Origin: Actinomycetales bacterium
GTDB taxonomy: Bacteria > Actinomycetota > Actinomycetes > Actinomycetales > BWSM-131
Assembly: GCA_030149025.1 (NCBI GenBank)
Contig: JASBSH010000199.1
Span: forward strand, 1 to 10,903
Direction: 5' to 3'
Length of the DNA: 10,903 nt
Shown here: positions 7,884-10,903 of the stretch, one piece after another
How the letters are laid out: the number at the start of each line of letters is the position of its first letter
Numbering within the stretch: position 1 is the first letter of the stretch
Translations under genes and position numbers: made by a program
Notes under the pieces: model-generated
Seen by the model: the letters and a program-made list of their open reading frames with translations, nothing else
Told to the model about the DNA's origin: nothing
Databases searched by the model: none

Positions 7884-8689
7884 CAGGAAACCCGTTGCGC
7901 TGGGTCGTGCGCGGCCATCTGCTCGAGAACGGTTGCCGCAGTGGGCTCCAGCAGTTCCCCGACGATACGGCCGTCCGCCAGGAAGAGGACCCTGTCCGCA
8001 TGGGCAGCGGCACTCGGTTCGTGGGTCACCATCACGATCGTCTGGCCGAACTCGTCAACGGAGCGTCGTAGGAACGAGAGGATCTCCGCACTGGCCTGCG
8101 AGTCCAGGTTGCCCGTCGGCTCGTCAGCGAAGACGATCGCGGGGCGGCTGACCAGCGCCCGTGCGCACGCGACACGCTGCTGCTGGCCGCCCGACAGCTC
8201 GGAAGGCTTGTGCCGCAACCTCGCGCGCAAGCCAACGGTGTCGATGATTCGCTCGTACCAGTCCTTGTCGAGCTTCGCGCCGGCGATGTCCAGCGGCAGG
8301 GTGATGTTCTCCTCGGCGGTGAGGGTCGGAACCAGGTTGAACGACTGGAAGACGAACCCGATCCGATCGCGCCGAAGCCGTGTCAGCGCCTTGTCCTTCA
8401 GACCTGCGATCTCGACGCCGTCGATCTCGACGCTGCCCGAGGTCGGGGTGTCGAGGGCGGCCATGCAGTGCATGAACGTGGACTTGCCCGAACCCGACGG
8501 CCCCATGATCGCGGTGAGCTCGCCGCGCCGGAATTCGGCGCTCACGCCGGCCAGCGCGTTCACCTGGGCGTCGCCCTCACCGTAGATCTTCACCAGGTCC
8601 CTGGCGCGTGCCACCACTGCTCCTGCCCTCCCGTCGGGGCTGCGAGGTCGCGAGTGGGCGGGCAGGTCGGTCACAGTCTTCTCCGTCAC
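7883..8689 (-). CDS. LolD/MacB-type ABC transporter ATP-binding protein
   Basis: 268-aa cytoplasmic ATPase partner of the permease encoded immediately downstream. It is complete: Walker A GPSGSGKS (63-70), Q-loop Gln115 in FVFQSFNLVPTLTAEEN, signature LSGGQQQR (165-172), Walker B IVFADEP (185-191) with catalytic Glu190, D-loop NLDS and H-loop His223 in VTHEP. The FNLVPTLTAEEN segment and short C-terminus are typical of the LolD/MacB/FtsE-like class that works with FtsX-type permeases. The frame stays open upstream to 9109, but that stretch overlaps the nuclease gene and does not look like ABC protein. GTG 8689 is chosen because an AGGA lies nine bases before it; GTG 8674 (263 aa) is the alternative. 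Its intact motifs contrast with the broken ATPase at 4263-5198. Confidence 0.95.
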   Translation of the reverse strand: MTEKTVTDLPAHSRPRSPDGRAGAVVARARDLVKIYGEGDAQVNALAGVSAEFRRGELTAIMGPSGSGKSTFMHCMAALDTPTSGSVEIDGVEIAGLKDKALTRLRRDRIGFVFQSFNLVPTLTAEENITLPLDIAGAKLDKDWYERIIDTVGLRARLRHKPSELSGGQQQRVACARALVSRPAIVFADEPTGNLDSQASAEILSFLRRSVDEFGQTIVMVTHEPSAAAHADRVLFLADGRIVGELLEPTAATVLEQMAAHDPAQRVS

Positions 8690-8698
8690 GGTGGATGA

Positions 8699-8702
8699 TC
8701 CT
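8699..8702 (-). promoter_or_regulatory. Ribosome-binding site for the LolD-like ATPase gene
   Basis: AGGA on the minus strand, nine bases before GTG 8689. It supports this start over the longer open frame. The 112-base gap to the nuclease gene (8690-8801) shows no convincing -35/-10 pair, so the operon may be partly read from upstream. Confidence 0.5.
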
Positions 8703-8801
8703 GGTGGATGGCGGGTGGTGGGGTGCGCCCCGCGGACACCCGGGAACAGGGTGGGGGAAACCTCCCAACGATCTTCTGGCTGGATGCGCGGGCAAGCAAA
8801 T

Positions 8802-9728
8802 TCAGTCGTCCTCGTCCTGGCCTGGCGTCGCGACCCGACCGGCGCCACTGCCCGACGCCAAAGCGACCGCGTCGACGGGAAGGGTCGGGGGAGTGCCGCC
8901 GTGCGCAGGACACAGCGGTTTGTGATGGCACCAGTCGCACAGACGACTCGGGTTCGCCCGCCAGTCACCCGTTTCCGCAGCCCGGCGAATGGCCACCCAC
9001 AGGGCCTTGAGCTTGCGCTCCGTCGCGCGCAGCTCATGCTCCGTGGGTGCGTACCTGAGCACCTCGCCGTCCCGCAGATAGACCAGCTGCAACAGAGCGG
9101 GCACGACACCGTGGGTGCGCCACAGGACCAGGCCGTAGAACTTCATCTGGAACAGGGCCTTGGCCTCGAACAGTGCGGACGGCGCCCGTCCGGTCTTGTA
9201 GTCGACCACCCGCATCGCACCGTTCGGTGCGACGTCCAGACGGTCCACGTACCCGCGAAGCCGCAGCCCGTCGTCCAGGTCGGTCTCGACGTAGAGCTCG
9301 CGCTCCGCCGGCTCCAGCCGTGTCGGGTCCTCGAGCGTGAAGTACCGGTCCAGCAGCTCCTCGGCGCTTTTCAGCCATTGGACGAGCGCCGAGTCGTCGG
9401 CACCGAACAGCCCATTCAGTTCCGGATCGCTGTCGAGTAGTCGCTGCCACTCGCCGGGCAGAAGCCGCCGGGCGGCCTCGGGGTGCCGCCCGTGCGACGG
9501 TAGGTCGAACAACCGCTCCAGCACGGCATGTACCACGGTTCCGCGGACCGCATCGGGGCTCGGAGGCTCCGGCAGCCGGTCGACGACACGGAACCTGTAC
9601 AGGAGCGGGCATTGCATGAAGTCGCTGGCACGGGACGGCGACAGGGCGGCCTTTCGCTCGGCCGGGGGTTCGGCCGGGGGATGGACAACGGCTTCGACAG
9701 GATGCTCCGTCGCTGCTCCGATCGACAT
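8802..9728 (-). CDS. RecB-family PD-(D/E)XK nuclease with predicted Fe-S cluster
   Basis: 308-aa predicted DNA nuclease of the RecB/AddB/Cas4-like group (COG2887 type). Numbered from ATG 9728: His66 in GTVVHAVLERLF, Asp162 in GYVDRLD, Asp176 and Lys178 in VDYKTG, and the QxxxY motif Gln194/Tyr198 in QMKFYG. These are the expected metal-binding and catalytic residues. Cys40 (QCPLLYRF) plus Cys264, Cys267 and Cys273 (CDWCHHKPLC) fit the one-plus-three pattern of a 4Fe-4S cluster that pins the nuclease fold in AddB and Cas4. There is no helicase domain and no CRISPR neighbour. The frame is open back to 9884, but that extension is not family-like and would run over the promoter, so ATG 9728 is preferred. 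A DNA-damage-type promoter sits directly before it. The role is inferred as DNA end processing in repair; a mycobacterial counterpart (Rv2119) lies beside the proteasome genes, from memory. Confidence 0.93.
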   Translation of the reverse strand: MSIGAATEHPVEAVVHPPAEPPAERKAALSPSRASDFMQCPLLYRFRVVDRLPEPPSPDAVRGTVVHAVLERLFDLPSHGRHPEAARRLLPGEWQRLLDSDPELNGLFGADDSALVQWLKSAEELLDRYFTLEDPTRLEPAERELYVETDLDDGLRLRGYVDRLDVAPNGAMRVVDYKTGRAPSALFEAKALFQMKFYGLVLWRTHGVVPALLQLVYLRDGEVLRYAPTEHELRATERKLKALWVAIRRAAETGDWRANPSRLCDWCHHKPLCPAHGGTPPTLPVDAVALASGSGAGRVATPGQDEDD

Positions 9729-9734
9729 GCCGCC

Positions 9735-9757
9735 ACAGTACGGGGCAGCACCGACAG
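9735..9757 (-). promoter_or_regulatory. Candidate PafBC/RecA-NDp DNA-damage promoter of the RecB-family nuclease
   Basis: Read on the minus strand: CTGTCGGTG (9757-9749), eight bases, TACTGT (9740-9735), six bases, then ATG 9728. The known RecA-NDp consensus in Actinobacteria is TTGTCRGTG-N8-TANNNT; the match is 8 of 9 plus a full -10 at the exact spacing. This promoter class is LexA-independent and depends on the PafBC activator. The -10 to ATG distance suggests that transcription begins at or next to the ATG, giving a leaderless mRNA. Confidence 0.75.
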
Positions 9758-9805
9758 CCCTGCGGAGACAGGACCCTGCGCTCAATACGCACAGATGTGT
9801 TCGGA

Positions 9806-9851
9806 CAGGGCAGCACAGGGCGGTCAGGGCAGTGCAGGGCGGCCAGGGCAG
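9806..9851 (+). repeat. 19-base tandem repeat of CAGGGC(A/G)G before the site-2 protease gene
   Basis: Five CAGGGC copies start at 9806, 9816, 9825, 9835 and 9844, alternating CAGGGCAG and CAGGGCGG with spacing 10, 9, 10, 9. This gives 2.5 units of a 19-base repeat (9806-9824, 9825-9843, then a partial unit). The roughly 10-base step puts copies on one face of the helix. The last copy covers the -35 position of the downstream promoter, so the repeats may bind a regulator. Simple slippage expansion is the alternative. Confidence 0.65.
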
Positions 9852-9865
9852 AGACACCCGACCCG

Positions 9866-9871
9866 TAGGCT
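9866..9871 (+). promoter_or_regulatory. -10 element of the site-2 protease gene (leaderless-type)
   Basis: TAGGCT lies six bases before GTG 9878, the usual arrangement for leaderless actinobacterial transcripts starting at the initiation codon. No TTGACA-like -35 is visible; a CAGGGC copy (9844-9849) lies 16 bases upstream instead. Confidence 0.55.
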
Positions 9872-9877
9872 GACAGG

Positions 9878-10903
9878 GTGGCACAGCGGATCCGGCAGGG
9901 TAGTGGCGCCCGGCGTCACCCGGAGGGGTGGGAGGTCGGGCGGCTCCTCGGCGTGCCGGTAGTCCTAGCCCGTTCCTGGTTCATCATCGCCGCCGTCATC
10001 ACGGTGATGTTCGGGCCGGTGGTCGCCTCCAGGTCGCCGGGGCTCGGTGCGGGCGCCTACCTCGTGGCGTTGGCCTACGCCGTCCTGCTGTTGTTCTCCG
10101 TCCTGGTCCACGAGCTCGGGCACGCCGTCGTATCCCGGCTCACCGGGTCCCCGGCGAGCCGGATCGTGCTGAACCTCTGGGGAGGGCATACCCAGTTCGA
10201 AGCCGAGACCCCCACCCCGGGACGGAGTTTTGTCGTCGCCGGCGTCGGACCGTTGACCAATGCGCTGATCGCGGTCGTCGCCTAGTACGCACTGGCGCTG
10301 ACCACTCCCGGGGGCGTGCCGGAGCTCCTCCTCGCGGCCCTCGCGATCACCAACGCCCTCGTGGCAGGCTTCAACCTGGTGCCCGGGCTGCCGCTCGACG
10401 GCGGTCGGATGCTCGAGGCCCTGATCTGGAAGATCACCGGCGACCGGAATGCCGGTATGACTGTGGCCGGGTGGGCCGGGCGGGCTTTCGCTGCCGGTCT
10501 CGTCCTCTGGGTGCTGGGGCGCCCGCTCCTTGCGGGGCATCAGCCGGATCTGTTCACGGTCGTGTGGGCGGCCGTGATCGGTGCACTGCTGTGGCAGGGG
10601 GCGGGCCAGGCGATACGCGGAGCGCAGGTCCGCAGAAGACTGGGCGCGGCGACCGTGGCCTCCCTCATGGCGCCGGCCATCCCGGTCCCGCACGGCGTAT
10701 CGGTCCTGGAGGCGGTCCACGCACGCGACACCTCCGGCGTCAGGGAGGTCGTGCTCGTGGCGCCCGACGGCAGGCCGACCGGGGTGCTGGACGGCCCGTC
10801 GGCCGACGCCGTGCCTGACGACCGGCATGCCGTCGTCCCCGCCGCCTCGGCCGCTCGGGCGCTCCCGGAAGGCGCCGTCCTCGACGTCCGTCTCACCGGC
10901 GCC
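9878..10903 (+). pseudogene. M50 site-2 protease with CBS-like tail, interrupted by an in-frame TAG (3' end outside window)
   Basis: The gene would encode an intramembrane zinc metalloprotease. From GTG 9878, membrane segments lie near residues 33-50 and 58-78, followed by HELGH with zinc ligands His78 and His82 and catalytic Glu79 (codons 10109-10123). After AGVGPLTNALIAVVA comes TAG at 10283-10285. The same frame continues for 206 codons to the window end with NLVPGLPLDGGR (third zinc ligand Asp, codon 10397-10399), more helices and a CBS-like region from about LMAPAIPVPHGVSVLEAV. The join is seamless, so this is one gene with one nonsense codon. A 135-aa product would hold only half the active site. 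TAG is one change from TGG (Trp) or CAG (Gln). It diverges from the RecB-family nuclease, and the pair share a 149-base promoter region. Real mutation, rare read-through or a base-call error all remain possible. Confidence 0.88.

Noticed and set aside
8752..8767. TGGGGGAAACCTCCCA hairpin as terminator of the nuclease gene
   Set aside because: Only six base pairs including a wobble, and no T-run on the minus strand; too weak to list.
8771..8799. TTGCTT-N17-GAAGAT as a minus-strand promoter for the ATPase-permease operon
   Set aside because: The -10 is a poor match to TANNNT and the site lies too far from the start without other support.
8690..9109. Upstream extension of the LolD-like ATPase frame
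   Set aside because: It overlaps the nuclease gene on the same strand in another frame, while GTG 8689 has an AGGA at good spacing.
8802..9728. Cas4 of a CRISPR system
   Set aside because: No repeat-spacer array and no other cas genes are in the window; the protein fits the orphan RecB-family nuclease found in Actinobacteria.
9729..9884. Upstream extension of the nuclease frame
   Set aside because: It would run through both promoters and the tandem repeats, and has no similarity to the family's N-terminus.
10283..10285. Programmed recoding of TAG (for example pyrrolysine)
   Set aside because: Site-2 proteases are not known to use recoding, and nothing in the window suggests a suppressor system; nonsense mutation or error is simpler.

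Overview
The window is very GC-rich with strong G/C third-position bias, dense operons, GTG starts and leaderless-looking promoters. This fits a high-GC actinobacterium. The exact genus cannot be fixed from the sequence. Gene content (metH, an HAD phosphatase, a RecB-family Fe-S nuclease and an M50 site-2 protease) resembles the flank of the Pup-proteasome locus in Actinobacteria, whose core genes (trmI, arc/mpa, dop, pup, prcBA) would be expected to the right of this window. That placement is inference from remembered gene order.

Layout, left to right. (1) 2-3460 (+): cobalamin-dependent methionine synthase metH, missing only its first codons at the window edge. (2) 3457-4266 (+): HAD-family phosphatase, overlapping the metH stop by ATGA. 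Its first ~40 codons lie on a REP-like repeat doublet, so its true start may be the GTG at 3601. (3) 4263-5198 (+): remnant of a DppD/OppD-type peptide-transporter ATPase, again ATGA-coupled. Its signature motif is scrambled by two compensating insertions, and Walker B, D-loop and H-loop are deleted in frame. (4) 5199-5360: a convergent intergenic region with several short inverted repeats. (5) 7883-5361 (-) and 8689-7883 (-): an FtsX/MacB-type permease and its ATPase, a complete two-gene exporter-like operon. (6) 9728-8802 (-): a RecB-family PD-(D/E)XK nuclease with four cysteines placed for an Fe-S cluster. (7) 9729-9877: a compact divergent promoter region. (8) 9878-10903 (+): an M50 site-2 protease gene with a CBS-like tail, cut by an in-frame TAG between its two active-site motifs and running off the window.

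Two observations stand out. First, the nuclease promoter matches the actinobacterial LexA-independent DNA-damage promoter (RecA-NDp, TTGTCRGTG-N8-TANNNT, recognised with PafBC) at 8 of 9 upstream positions, with exact N8 spacing and a TANNNT -10 six bases from the ATG. This ties a predicted Fe-S nuclease to the PafBC mutagenesis response next to a likely proteasome locus. Second, two of seven genes are broken in ways that can be read base by base: the peptide-transporter ATPase (+5, +1 and about -165 bp, net in frame) and the site-2 protease (a single amber codon). Both could be real gene decay or, less interestingly, assembly or consensus errors; read-level checking would decide.
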